Shown here: piece by piece, positions 43,814 through 51,320 of the stretch
Layout: each line of letters starts with the position of its first letter
Numbering within the stretch: position 1 is the first letter of the stretch
Assembly: GCF_015355755.1 (NCBI RefSeq)
Contig: NZ_JACVEE010000002.1
Coordinates: 1,984,001-2,048,000, forward strand
Reading direction: 5' to 3'
Source of the DNA: Nocardia sp. XZ_19_385
GTDB taxonomy: Bacteria; Actinomycetota; Actinomycetes; Mycobacteriales; Mycobacteriaceae
DNA length: 64,000 nucleotides
The notes under the pieces: generated by a model
What the model saw: the letters and a program-made list of their open reading frames with translations, nothing else
Told to the model about the DNA's origin: nothing
Database searches by the model: none
Program-made: the position numbers and the translations under genes

Positions 43814-44469
43814 TGGCGGAGATCGAAGGCGTCCGCCCCTGGCTGGACCGCGCCGCCGACTTCCTGCGCACCCAGCTGCAGTGGTTCGCGACCCAGGTCG
43901 TTCCGGGCGCGACGGCTCATGTCGTCATCCCGGCCGACCCCACCCAGGTCGACTGGCAGGACCCGCCTCGCTACCGCTTCGAGGCCCTGGCCAACCTCAC
44001 CGGCCCGCCCGATCCGCACCGCATCGACCGCGCCGCCAACGCGCTACACGCCTCTGGCTGGACGGTCCAAGTGCTGCGTGACCCGCACTTCCCGACGGTC
44101 GTCACCGTTCGCGGCGAACGCGAGAGCTACGTCCTGCAAGCGCGTTTCGAAGAGGGTTACCCCGGCATCGTTCTGCTCGGCGAAACCCCCAACATCCCCC
44201 TCTACAAAGAGGAACCGCTCCCACCCGCACCCCCTTCCGTCACCCCGGAAACGCTCAGCGACGACGCTGTCCTCTGCTACGAATGCGACGGCCGCGGCCG
44301 CTGCCCCACCTGCCGCGGCCTCGGCTGGACCAAGGGCGGCCCCACCGGCCGCCACCGCTGCCGCACCTGCCTGGGCTCCCGGTTCTGCCCGATCTGCGGG
44401 GGAGCGGGCGAGCTCCGCATCACCGAACTGTCCGAGATCGACCGCGCCCGCTATCCGCAAATTCCCTAA
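43813..44469 (+). CDS. Small protein with C-terminal DnaJ-like zinc finger; putative partner/chaperone
   Basis: 218 aa. The ATG is chosen because it overlaps the stop of the giant gene (TAATG) and follows a strong AGGAGG-type ribosome site at 43798-43804; the frame is open further upstream but only inside the giant gene. Residues 1-140 form a small alpha/beta domain with DPHRIDRAANALHASGWTVQ, similar in layout to small secretion-chaperone or EspG-like folds, though not assigned. The C-terminus has four C-x-x-C pairs (CYEC, CPTC, CRTC, CPIC) with intervening G-x-G, the layout of the DnaJ zinc-binding domain. Translational coupling implies fixed stoichiometry with the giant protein. A role as its chaperone, export partner or immunity factor is inference. 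Confidence 0.85.
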   Translation: MAEIEGVRPWLDRAADFLRTQLQWFATQVVPGATAHVVIPADPTQVDWQDPPRYRFEALANLTGPPDPHRIDRAANALHASGWTVQVLRDPHFPTVVTVRGERESYVLQARFEEGYPGIVLLGETPNIPLYKEEPLPPAPPSVTPETLSDDAVLCYECDGRGRCPTCRGLGWTKGGPTGRHRCRTCLGSRFCPICGGAGELRITELSEIDRARYPQIP

Positions 44470-44678
44470 CCGTTTCTTAGCACTTTCCTTGGTGGACACC
44501 ATGTTCCGATATCAACGGACGAGCGATAATGACCGCACGCTTGGATTCGTTGTGCGGCTTGCGCATACGGGCTGGGTCGAGATGTTGCGCGGTCTGATCC
44601 ATGACAAGATGGATGCGAGTTCGCCGACAGGCGAACGTGACAGTCCCGGAGTTTCGGAGATAGTCAGGAGAACGAGTC
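44470..44678 (+). promoter_or_regulatory. Leader region of the substrate/chaperone cassettes
   Basis: This 209-nt gap is the longest non-coding stretch in the + strand gene series and probably carries the promoter for the downstream operon. It contains a perfect inverted repeat, GTTCGCC-gaca-GGCGAAC (44619-44636), between the likely promoter and the AGGAG ribosome site just before 44679. The repeat could be an operator or an RNA hairpin. I cannot name -35/-10 elements with confidence. Confidence 0.35.
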
Positions 44679-46823
44679 ATGCCCCCTAGGGACCCAGACG
44701 AGTACGGCGGCGGGACCCCGGGCCCCCCGGAGCTGGAGCTACCCGGAAACCCCTGGCCGGACATCGCGAAACGTTCGGGTGACAAGGGCTGGCTCAAGTT
44801 CAAGCCGGAGGCGGCAGCCGATCTGGGGCAGGCGATCTCGAATTTCCAATGGAATTTGTTCTCCCTGCGGGGCAATGCCACATCGGTCAGTTCGGTGCCC
44901 AACCTGGCTGTGGATCAGATCTCCTCGGGCTCCTCGCTCGCCAAAGCGTTCGGCAAACAGGGCGAGTACATGTATCAAATCCTCGGTGCGCACCACAAGA
45001 TCCTCGATGACATGCTCGACTCTGTCATCGCGGCGGGCAAGAACATGGTCAGCGCCGAGGAGGGGAACGTCGAGGAGCTCAACAAGAAGCTGAACGAGAT
45101 CAAGTCCGAACTCAAAGGTTCGACATACCAGGATGGCAAGGCTCCCGGCCGCTCCTCCGAGGATCGCCACGGTAGTCACACTGATAAAAGCAAACAGTGG
45201 CAGGGGCGCGCACAAAAAAAGAATGACGATGGAAACCCTATCTATGTAAGCAACCAAGCGGGGCGATCTGACAAGGGCAATTTCGATATCAAGGATAATC
45301 GAAAGGAGCCCGATATCAAGTCGGGGACGTTCTCGGCCGGCGTCAGTGAAATGCAATATTATGACTGGGACACGCTGTACAAGAATAAGCTTTACTTGGA
45401 CAGCGGTGTCGTTGCCGACATGATCGCCGACGACGCCGCTGAATGGAAACATATGGGCGAGAAGCTCCGAGAGTGGACCTCGACCTTCGGCAACAAGATC
45501 AATGACGTGCTGAATCCGGCTGCGGCGGACGGTAAGATCTGGGAGGGCGAAGGCGCGGCGGCGATGAAAGCCGCACTCGAAAAATACCGCCTAGCCATCG
45601 ATCCGCTGGCGGGGGCGGCCGAGCAGCAAAAAATCCTGCTCGAGCACATGTCGGGTGTCCTGGTCGATACGAAATCTTGGCTCCGGCCTTACTCGAAGGA
45701 GGAAGAGGACCCACGCTACTACTTGAGCGACCACCAGCACGTGTTCGGCCAGACCTACGTGCGTGGTGTCAACTTCGTGTCCGGGAAGATGCCGAAACTG
45801 CCTTCCCCGACCGAAGCGTTCAACGGCGTTCCCCCGATCTACGACCCCCGGGACAAGAACAAAGACGGCAAGATCGGCGACGACGAGAAGATCCCCGGGG
45901 ACAAGAACAACGACGGCAAGGTCGACGAGAACGAACAGAAAGAGCTGGCGGAGCAGAAGGCAAAGGAGAACCCCGGCGGCGGCCCTCCAGGCGGCACTCC
46001 CGGCGGCAAACCGGGCGGCAAACCCGGTGGCACGCCCCCCGGCCTGACAGCGGCACAGAAGAAGGCGCAGGCAGACGCGGAGAAGCAGGCCAAGAAGATC
46101 GCGGACCTGAACGAGAAGCGCATCAAGGACGGCATCAAAGCCGACAAGGATGCCCGCGAGGCCGCCGAGAAGCGTGCGAAGGAACAGGACGATCGCGCCA
46201 AGGAGATAGCGGCCGCGAACGAACAGCGCGCCAAGGATGCGGCCAAGAAGCAGGAAGCCGCGCAGAAGGAAGCATCGGATCGGGCCAAGCAGCAGGCCAC
46301 CGCGGCTGCCGCGAAGGAGGGCATGCAGGCAGCGCAGCAAGCCGCCCAGCAAGGTATGGAGGCGGCGCAAAAGGCTGTGCAGGAAGCGCTTGCGGCCGGG
46401 CAGAAGGGCGCGAGCGAGGCCATGTCCGCTGCCCAGCAGGCCGCCCAGAATGCGATGTCGGGTCTGCAGAACTCCGGCCTCCCCATCAAACCGGGCGACC
46501 TGGCAGCCAAGCTCGGTGGCCCCGGACCCGGCCCCAGTTCTCTGGCAAAGGGATTGGGTTTGACCGAAGCGGCCAAATTGTTCCCGCGCGCGGGTGCGGC
46601 GACGGCGGCGGGGACCGGTCTGGGCGCACTCGGCCGGGCCGGGGCGGCCTCGCCGATGGCCGGCGGCACCCCCGGTTCACCCGGTTCGCCCGGCGCGGCC
46701 GGTCGTGGCGCCGAGGGCGCCAACCAGGCCCACAAGCGTCCCGCCTACCTCGATTCCGACGCACATCTGGACGAATTGCTGGGCGAGGCGCCGAAGGTCG
46801 TCCGCCCGGTGGTCGAACAGTGA
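44679..46823 (+). CDS. Putative ESX substrate, EspB/EspK-like, with two EF-hand loops
   Basis: 714 aa. The ATG follows AGGAG at 9-nt spacing. The N-terminal 330 residues are helical and include a W288-E-G290 (WXG) turn, as in WXG100/EspB-type ESX substrates. Next are two canonical 12-residue calcium loops, DKNKDGKIGDDE (392-403) and DKNNDGKVDENE (408-419). Then comes a Gly/Pro linker, a long Ala/Lys/Gln helix (about 450-600) and an Ala/Gly/Pro tail with PGSPGSPGAAG. No signal peptide is visible, as expected for ESX export. It overlaps the following EspG-like gene by 4 nt (GTGA), so that protein is probably its chaperone. Its C-terminus (YLDSDAHL...VVRPVVE) matches that of the paralogue ending at 49384. 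Confidence 0.82.
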   Translation: MPPRDPDEYGGGTPGPPELELPGNPWPDIAKRSGDKGWLKFKPEAAADLGQAISNFQWNLFSLRGNATSVSSVPNLAVDQISSGSSLAKAFGKQGEYMYQILGAHHKILDDMLDSVIAAGKNMVSAEEGNVEELNKKLNEIKSELKGSTYQDGKAPGRSSEDRHGSHTDKSKQWQGRAQKKNDDGNPIYVSNQAGRSDKGNFDIKDNRKEPDIKSGTFSAGVSEMQYYDWDTLYKNKLYLDSGVVADMIADDAAEWKHMGEKLREWTSTFGNKINDVLNPAAADGKIWEGEGAAAMKAALEKYRLAIDPLAGAAEQQKILLEHMSGVLVDTKSWLRPYSKEEEDPRYYLSDHQHVFGQTYVRGVNFVSGKMPKLPSPTEAFNGVPPIYDPRDKNKDGKIGDDEKIPGDKNNDGKVDENEQKELAEQKAKENPGGGPPGGTPGGKPGGKPGGTPPGLTAAQKKAQADAEKQAKKIADLNEKRIKDGIKADKDAREAAEKRAKEQDDRAKEIAAANEQRAKDAAKKQEAAQKEASDRAKQQATAAAAKEGMQAAQQAAQQGMEAAQKAVQEALAAGQKGASEAMSAAQQAAQNAMSGLQNSGLPIKPGDLAAKLGGPGPGPSSLAKGLGLTEAAKLFPRAGAATAAGTGLGALGRAGAASPMAGGTPGSPGSPGAAGRGAEGANQAHKRPAYLDSDAHLDELLGEAPKVVRPVVEQ

Positions 46824-47620
46824 GCCGCACTTGGGAATTCACCGATACCGAGTTCATGGCGCTGTGGTCACGGATCGAGGGCACGCTGCTCCCACGTCCG
46901 TTCACCTATGTCACCGACATGCAGTCGGGCGATGAGTTCGAGCGCGCCCTGTACCTCGTTCGCGAACGATGGCGGGGCAAGGAGGATCGGTTCCTGGATC
47001 AGCTCACCGAGGCGGTGCTGCAGCCGGATATCGCGTTGCAAGTGCGTGGATTCGACGAGCGGGAGTACGAGCGCGCGGAGGGCTGGGTGCGGGTGCTCGC
47101 TGTCCGGCGCGACGACCGCGGCTATGTGCTGAAGCAGGTGACCGGCAGGACTTTTGAGCGTGCTGCCGGCTACACGGTGACCGAATGCGATCCGCTGGCG
47201 TTGGCGGACCGGGTGGTGGCCGAACTGCCGAAGGTGAAGGCCGGCAAGCAGGGCAGTATCAAGCTCCCGGTGCCCAAGGGCGAGGAGATGGTGGACACCA
47301 GCAGCTCCGGATTGTGGGACGACCCATACCACGACGGCAACCCGGTTTCCGGCGATCGGTTCCTGAATACGGTCGCCGCGTCCCGCGGATCGGTGCTGGC
47401 CATCCAGGGCCGTTCGGTCTACGGGCCGCGCGGCCGGATCCAGCGGGAGATCAAATGGCGGGATCTGCCCGACGACGGCCGATACATCATCGGCTCGGAT
47501 CTGCCACCGGTCGCTCAGCCCGCCGACGAGAAGACGTTCGTCGTCGCGATAAATAGGGAGATCGCGAAAATCGTCCAGACCATCAGGGATGAGCGAGTCT
47601 CGCACCGAAACGGTGTGTGA
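46820..47620 (+). CDS. EspG-family ESX chaperone (cassette 1)
   Basis: 266 aa from the GTG that overlaps the upstream stop (GTGA, 46820-46823). The longer frame running back to 45677 lies inside the upstream gene and is rejected. It starts SRTWEFTDTEF and has the EspG layout: an N-terminal strand/helix, a central WVRVLAVRRDDRGYV beta part, and a GPRGRIQREIKWRDL segment near the C-terminus, ending IVQTIRDER. EspG proteins bind PE/PPE or EspB-like substrates in the cytosol and keep them soluble for ESX export. It is clearly paralogous to 49381-50178. The length is normal for the family. Confidence 0.8.
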   Translation: MSRTWEFTDTEFMALWSRIEGTLLPRPFTYVTDMQSGDEFERALYLVRERWRGKEDRFLDQLTEAVLQPDIALQVRGFDEREYERAEGWVRVLAVRRDDRGYVLKQVTGRTFERAAGYTVTECDPLALADRVVAELPKVKAGKQGSIKLPVPKGEEMVDTSSSGLWDDPYHDGNPVSGDRFLNTVAASRGSVLAIQGRSVYGPRGRIQREIKWRDLPDDGRYIIGSDLPPVAQPADEKTFVVAINREIAKIVQTIRDERVSHRNGV

Positions 47621-47652
47621 AGAGAACCTTCGGTGCCGCTAATTCGCTAGCG

Positions 47653-47711
47653 CCGCACACCTATCGATGCGATTCTGTGCGGTGGTAGCCGGGGGGCGCA
47701 CCGAGGTGCGC
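47653..47711 (+). promoter_or_regulatory. Two inverted repeats upstream of the second cassette
   Basis: The 108-nt gap at 47621-47728 holds CCGCACA...TGTGCGG (47653-47659 and 47676-47682, 16-nt loop) and GCGCACC-ga-GGTGCGC (47696-47711). The second lies just before the GGAAGGAG ribosome site. They may form an attenuator or an operator. There is no T-run, so a factor-independent terminator is not supported. Confidence 0.3.
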
Positions 47712-47728
47712 GGGAAGGAGCTCTACCG

Positions 47729-49384
47729 ATGGTCGACACACCACCATCCTGGGACGCACTCGCCAAGAGCGAAAACCTGACGCTCGAAACGGGTCTGGCG
47801 ACGAATCTGGCGACAGCGACCGGTGAGCTGCTCGCCCGGGTGCTCGCGGTGAAGTCTACGGTGGAGGAGAATCTGCCCAAGCTGGAGCCGTTCGTGCCGA
47901 AGCTGTCGGGCGCCGACCTGGCGAACGCGATGAACGGTCGCGGCGACCGGATCAAGGAGCTGCTCGGCGCGCACGTCGCCGTGCTCGAGGATATGCGGGC
48001 CACGTTCATCAACGCCGGCAAGGTGCTGACCGGGGCCGACACGGATTCGGCGTACGAGCTCAATGTGCTCAACGCGAACCGGGACAGCTTGGCCTCCTAC
48101 GGTTCTCAGCAACTCGAGTACGACATGACCAGCTACGAGCTGTTCGCCCCCGATATCTACGACGAATTCGCGTTCTGGGAGCGGGTGAAGAATACGAGCA
48201 AGCCCGACGACCTGTTGAAGCTGCTCCCGCCGACCTCGCGCTACACCCAGGGTGGCGTGAAGTTCGAGCCGGCCAGCCTCACCCAGGACTACTACGGCAT
48301 GTACTTCGGTGCCGAAGAACTGTTCAAGATGCGCGCGGACGGCTACCAGAACACTCCGATCGAGGACGCCGCCAAACTCTGGAGCTGGACCGGCAACACC
48401 CTGGCCCGGGAGTCGCAGGCCTTGTTCACGCTGATGAACGGCCTCGACGGCAAATGGGAGGGCGACGGCCGCCAAGCCGCCGACGCGGCCACCGGCGCCT
48501 ACATCGGCTCCACGGTCGCGCTGGCGAACGAGACGGTGTCGATGAGCGACGGCCTGGTCAACGTGGCGGGCTGGCGCTACATCCTCGCGCACCGCCTGAC
48601 CGACGCGGGCTGCTACGACGAGATCTCGGGCAAGAGCTACACCCAGCTGGCGGAGATCGTCGAGGACGCACGCGCGGTGATCGACGCGATTTATGTGCCG
48701 TCCGTGCAGGCTTCGGCCGCCGCGATTCCCGCGCTCACCACGCCGGAGTTCAAGCAGGACGATCCGCCGCGGCCGCCCGGCGATCCGACGTCGCCGGCCG
48801 GTCCGGGGGCGAACCGGGGATCTCCGCTGGGTGGCCTCCAGGCGCCACGGCCGGGGCTGCCGACGACGCCGGTCGCCGATCCGTCCGCCGCTGCCACGCC
48901 GTCGTCGTCGTCGAACAGCAGTGGAAATCCGCTGAGCTCCCTGTCCGGACTGGCCGAGCAGGCCGCCTCGGCGCTGCAGTCACCGTCGAGCACCAGCCCG
49001 GCATCGTCGCCGTCGAGCTCCAACAGCCCGGCCATGATGGCCGCGAGCACACAGCCCACCGGAACCGGCTCCGGCGCAGCCGGATCCGGTCTCGGCGCCG
49101 CGAAGGGCGCGGCGAGCCTGGCCAAGGAGGCGAACAAGCCGACCGCCGGATTCCCCCGTGCGGGCGCCATGAGCCAGGCCCCGCTGGCCGCTACCGCAGC
49201 TCGGGCGGCCGCCGCCTCGACCTCGGCCATGCCAGGTTCGCCCGGGGCGGCGGGCGCCGCGGGCCGCAATGCCGGTGGCGAGGAGAAGGCGCGCAAGACG
49301 CCGTCCTGCCTCATCTCGGAAGAGGCCCTGAATGCGGCGATGGGAGCCCCGCAGGTGGTGTCCCGGCCCACGGTCGACGAGTGA
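47729..49384 (+). CDS. Putative ESX substrate, EspB/EspK-like (cassette 2)
   Basis: 551 aa. The ATG follows GGAAGGAG. The N-terminal 330 residues are helical and carry KWEGDGR at about residue 244-250, a WXG-type turn followed by helices. The rest is Ala/Ser/Pro/Gly-rich and includes an SSNSSGNPLSSLSG stretch. The tail PGSPGAAGAAGRNAGG followed by TPSCLISEEAL...VVSRPTVDE parallels the C-terminus of the 44679-46823 product. There is no signal peptide. The calcium-type loops of the first cassette are absent. It overlaps the next EspG-like gene by 4 nt, so it is probably exported with that protein's help. Confidence 0.8.
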   Translation: MVDTPPSWDALAKSENLTLETGLATNLATATGELLARVLAVKSTVEENLPKLEPFVPKLSGADLANAMNGRGDRIKELLGAHVAVLEDMRATFINAGKVLTGADTDSAYELNVLNANRDSLASYGSQQLEYDMTSYELFAPDIYDEFAFWERVKNTSKPDDLLKLLPPTSRYTQGGVKFEPASLTQDYYGMYFGAEELFKMRADGYQNTPIEDAAKLWSWTGNTLARESQALFTLMNGLDGKWEGDGRQAADAATGAYIGSTVALANETVSMSDGLVNVAGWRYILAHRLTDAGCYDEISGKSYTQLAEIVEDARAVIDAIYVPSVQASAAAIPALTTPEFKQDDPPRPPGDPTSPAGPGANRGSPLGGLQAPRPGLPTTPVADPSAAATPSSSSNSSGNPLSSLSGLAEQAASALQSPSSTSPASSPSSSNSPAMMAASTQPTGTGSGAAGSGLGAAKGAASLAKEANKPTAGFPRAGAMSQAPLAATAARAAAASTSAMPGSPGAAGAAGRNAGGEEKARKTPSCLISEEALNAAMGAPQVVSRPTVDE

Positions 49385-50178
49385 GCCACCCGCAAGTGGC
49401 CGCCAGGACTTGGCATTTCACCGACCTGGAGTTCGTGGTCGCGTGGGAGCCGATGAAGAACCGCTCGGTACCGAGCCCGTTCATCGTCACCAGCCGGATC
49501 CCCGACTTCGACGAATTCCGGCGCCGCAAGGCCGAAGTCCGAGCTCGGCAGCAGACCGAGCTCGACGAGGATGTGCGCGGGTTGCTGGATACCCTGGCAC
49601 GTCCCGACCTTCGGGTGCTGGTCACCGGCACCGAGGCGGCGGATCCGGCGGACCCGGGCGGTGTGGTCCGGATGCTGGCCGCCCGTCGCGGTGACAAAGG
49701 CTGTCTCGCCACCCAGCTGCCCGGCGAAACACTCTGGCACGCGCGTGGTTTCACGCTCACGGCATGTGACGCACTGGCTCTGGGGCGAGTGGTCGCCGAG
49801 GCGCTGCCGCAGCGCCGGCCAGGGCAGCTGGGGCGCATCGTGCTGCCGGTGCCCAAGGCCGATATGGACTACTCGCCGCGCCGCGGTCGCACGCAGGAAC
49901 TGACCGAGGACCGCACCCGGGAATACGCCGAACGCTTTAACCAGACTGCCGTAGTCGGTTCGGGGAGCATCGAAATCACCCAGGGCAGTTCGCTTTTCGG
50001 CCCACGCGGTATGGTCCGTCGCTGGATCCGCTGGCGTGATCTGGAAGGCGACGGCCGCTACGCGACGGCCGAGCACGATCCGTCGGTAGCCGTAGCGGCG
50101 GATCCGGCTCGCCTCACGGCCCTGATCAATACCGAGATCGCCGAGGTGATCCGGGTGATCAAGGACGAGCGCGCATGA
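49381..50178 (+). CDS. EspG-family ESX chaperone (cassette 2)
   Basis: 265 aa from the GTG overlapping the upstream stop (GTGA, 49381-49384). It shares RTWHFTDLEF, the LPVPK strand, GPRGMVRRWIRWRDL and the C-terminal EIAEVIRVIKDER with the cassette-1 protein. The pairing of one substrate with one EspG is repeated here, which suggests specific cognate recognition. A longer frame starting upstream is inside the previous gene and is rejected. Confidence 0.78.
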   Translation: MSHPQVAARTWHFTDLEFVVAWEPMKNRSVPSPFIVTSRIPDFDEFRRRKAEVRARQQTELDEDVRGLLDTLARPDLRVLVTGTEAADPADPGGVVRMLAARRGDKGCLATQLPGETLWHARGFTLTACDALALGRVVAEALPQRRPGQLGRIVLPVPKADMDYSPRRGRTQELTEDRTREYAERFNQTAVVGSGSIEITQGSSLFGPRGMVRRWIRWRDLEGDGRYATAEHDPSVAVAADPARLTALINTEIAEVIRVIKDERA

Positions 50179-50228
50179 CGCGCGCCCCGGCACCTACACT
50201 GAGCAACGAGTGATGAAGGGTTGATGTG

Positions 50229-50543
50229 ATGTCCACAGCGGCGAACATCAGTGGCACCATCTCGGTGAAGACCACCGAACAGGGTCTGCCACTGGCTATT
50301 TCGGTCGAGCCGGGCGAATTGCGACGGGACCCGACCGAGCTCGCGAATCAGATCCTGCGGTTGTGCCGGCAGGCGGCGAACCGGGCCGGGCTGGCGCGCC
50401 GGGAGCAGTTGCAGGAGGCGGGGCTGAGCAGTCAGGCACTCGCGCTGACCGGGCTGCCGAAGCCGGAAGACGTCGCGGCGCAGGAGTGGGTCGAGGAAGA
50501 AGAGTACGAGGAAGAGCCGCAGAGCTGGTTGAGGGACGCCTGA
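50229..50543 (+). CDS. Small acidic-tailed protein, unidentified
   Basis: 104 aa. The ATG at 50229 is preferred over the GTG at 50226 because AAGGG (50216-50220) is then 8 nt away. It has a beta-rich N-terminus (ISGTISVKTTEQGLPLAISV), a helix, and an acidic C-terminus with EEEEYEEEPQSWLRDA. There is one base between its stop and the next ATG. It travels with the following YbaB/EspL-like gene in the ESX context, so it may be a secretion-associated regulator or partner. No function is assigned. Confidence 0.72.
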   Translation: MSTAANISGTISVKTTEQGLPLAISVEPGELRRDPTELANQILRLCRQAANRAGLARREQLQEAGLSSQALALTGLPKPEDVAAQEWVEEEEYEEEPQSWLRDA

Positions 50544-50544
50544 T

Positions 50545-50856
50545 ATGAGTACGAATCCCGTGATGGACGAGATCGAGGCGCGGGCGCATCGGGCGCTGAA
50601 CCGGCTGCGCGATCTCGGTGACGATATGGCGAAGGTCCGCGGCCAGGAGAGCGCGGCGGACGGTGCGGTCACCGTCGAGGTGGATGGCAATGGGGCCTTG
50701 GTGGACTTGCGATTTACCAGTGCGGTATCGCGAATGTCACCCAGTGAATTCGAGCAGGCCGTGGTTTCGGCCGCGCAGCGGGCGGCGGCCGCCGCGATGG
50801 GGCGAATGGGCGAGCTGATTACCGAGTTCAACGAGGAATCCGCAGCTCAGGCCTAG
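50545..50856 (+). CDS. YbaB/EbfC-family protein, EspL-like
   Basis: 103 aa. It has a helical N-terminus, a central VTVEVDGNGALVDLRF beta part, and C-terminal helices (AVVSAAQRAAAAAMGRMGEL). This is the YbaB/EbfC fold, a nucleoid-associated family whose EspL branch is found in ESX-1-type loci. In mycobacteria EspL is needed for stability of other ESX-1 substrates. A DNA-binding role is equally possible. Probably co-transcribed with the preceding gene. Confidence 0.75.
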   Translation: MSTNPVMDEIEARAHRALNRLRDLGDDMAKVRGQESAADGAVTVEVDGNGALVDLRFTSAVSRMSPSEFEQAVVSAAQRAAAAAMGRMGELITEFNEESAAQA

Positions 50857-50978
50857 TGCGACACCAAAGATTTACTCTCCCTTAAGAGATTCGACCCGAA
50901 TATTCACTGCGCGACACATCACATGATCCGGTAGATTCGATTCAGTTCCCAATCGTTTTCTCGCAGAGGGTGTTTCCG

Positions 50979-51320
50979 ATGCCTCACGGTACAGACATGA
51001 ATCCCTGGCCTCATGTAGCCGCCGAGCCTGAGGCGATTCGGGCCTATGCGGATACCTGCGCCGGCATGGCCGCCAGCGTCGCCACGGCCGGCTCGGTGAA
51101 TCAGGCCGCCACCATGGCCGCCGCCATTCCGGTATTCGGTTTGATCGGCCAGGATTTCCTCGCCTCCTTCGCGGTCGCGCAGGCCAATCACCTCACCTCG
51201 GTCGCCGAGCTCGCCTACGTGCACGGCATGACCGCGGTCACCTGTCAGCAGGCGGCCACCGAGTACCAAGCGACAGACGCGCTTTCGGGCGCCGACATCG
51301 ATGTGGTCGGTAGATCCTGA
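50979..51320 (+). CDS. EspC-like ESX substrate
   Basis: 113 aa from the ATG, with AGAGGG (50963-50968) ten bases upstream; the GTG at 50970 overlaps that site and is rejected. The protein is one helical hairpin without a signal peptide. Near the C-terminus it has EYQATD (Y96-x-x-x-D100), the Y-x-x-x-[DE] export signal of ESX substrates. Length and composition match EspC-type type VII secretion targets. It overlaps the next gene by one base (TGATG), the same EspC-then-EspA order as in mycobacteria. Confidence 0.75.
   Translation: MPHGTDMNPWPHVAAEPEAIRAYADTCAGMAASVATAGSVNQAATMAAAIPVFGLIGQDFLASFAVAQANHLTSVAELAYVHGMTAVTCQQAATEYQATDALSGADIDVVGRS

Noticed and set aside
42553..43812. Upstream extension of the zinc-finger gene
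   Set aside because: The frame is open back to 42553, but the translation there is an Arg/Pro-rich shadow. The coupled ATG at 43813 has a strong ribosome site.
8..43813. Giant frame as a fusion caused by missed stop codons in several separate genes
   Set aside because: Modules run on without stops, internal strong ribosome sites at module starts were not noticed, and shared linkers join modules in one frame. Several independent genes would not all stay in the same frame.
45677..46819. Longer start for the first EspG-like gene
   Set aside because: The extension lies inside the substrate gene, and the EspG fold begins with RTWEFTD just after the GTG at 46820.
48454..49380. Longer start for the second EspG-like gene
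   Set aside because: As with the first: the extra sequence is an Arg-rich shadow, and the GTG at 49381 makes the same GTGA overlap as its paralogue.
50857..50978. AT-richer gap before the EspC-like gene as a promoter with clear boxes
   Set aside because: It is likely promoter-bearing, but no -35/-10 pair has acceptable spacing.
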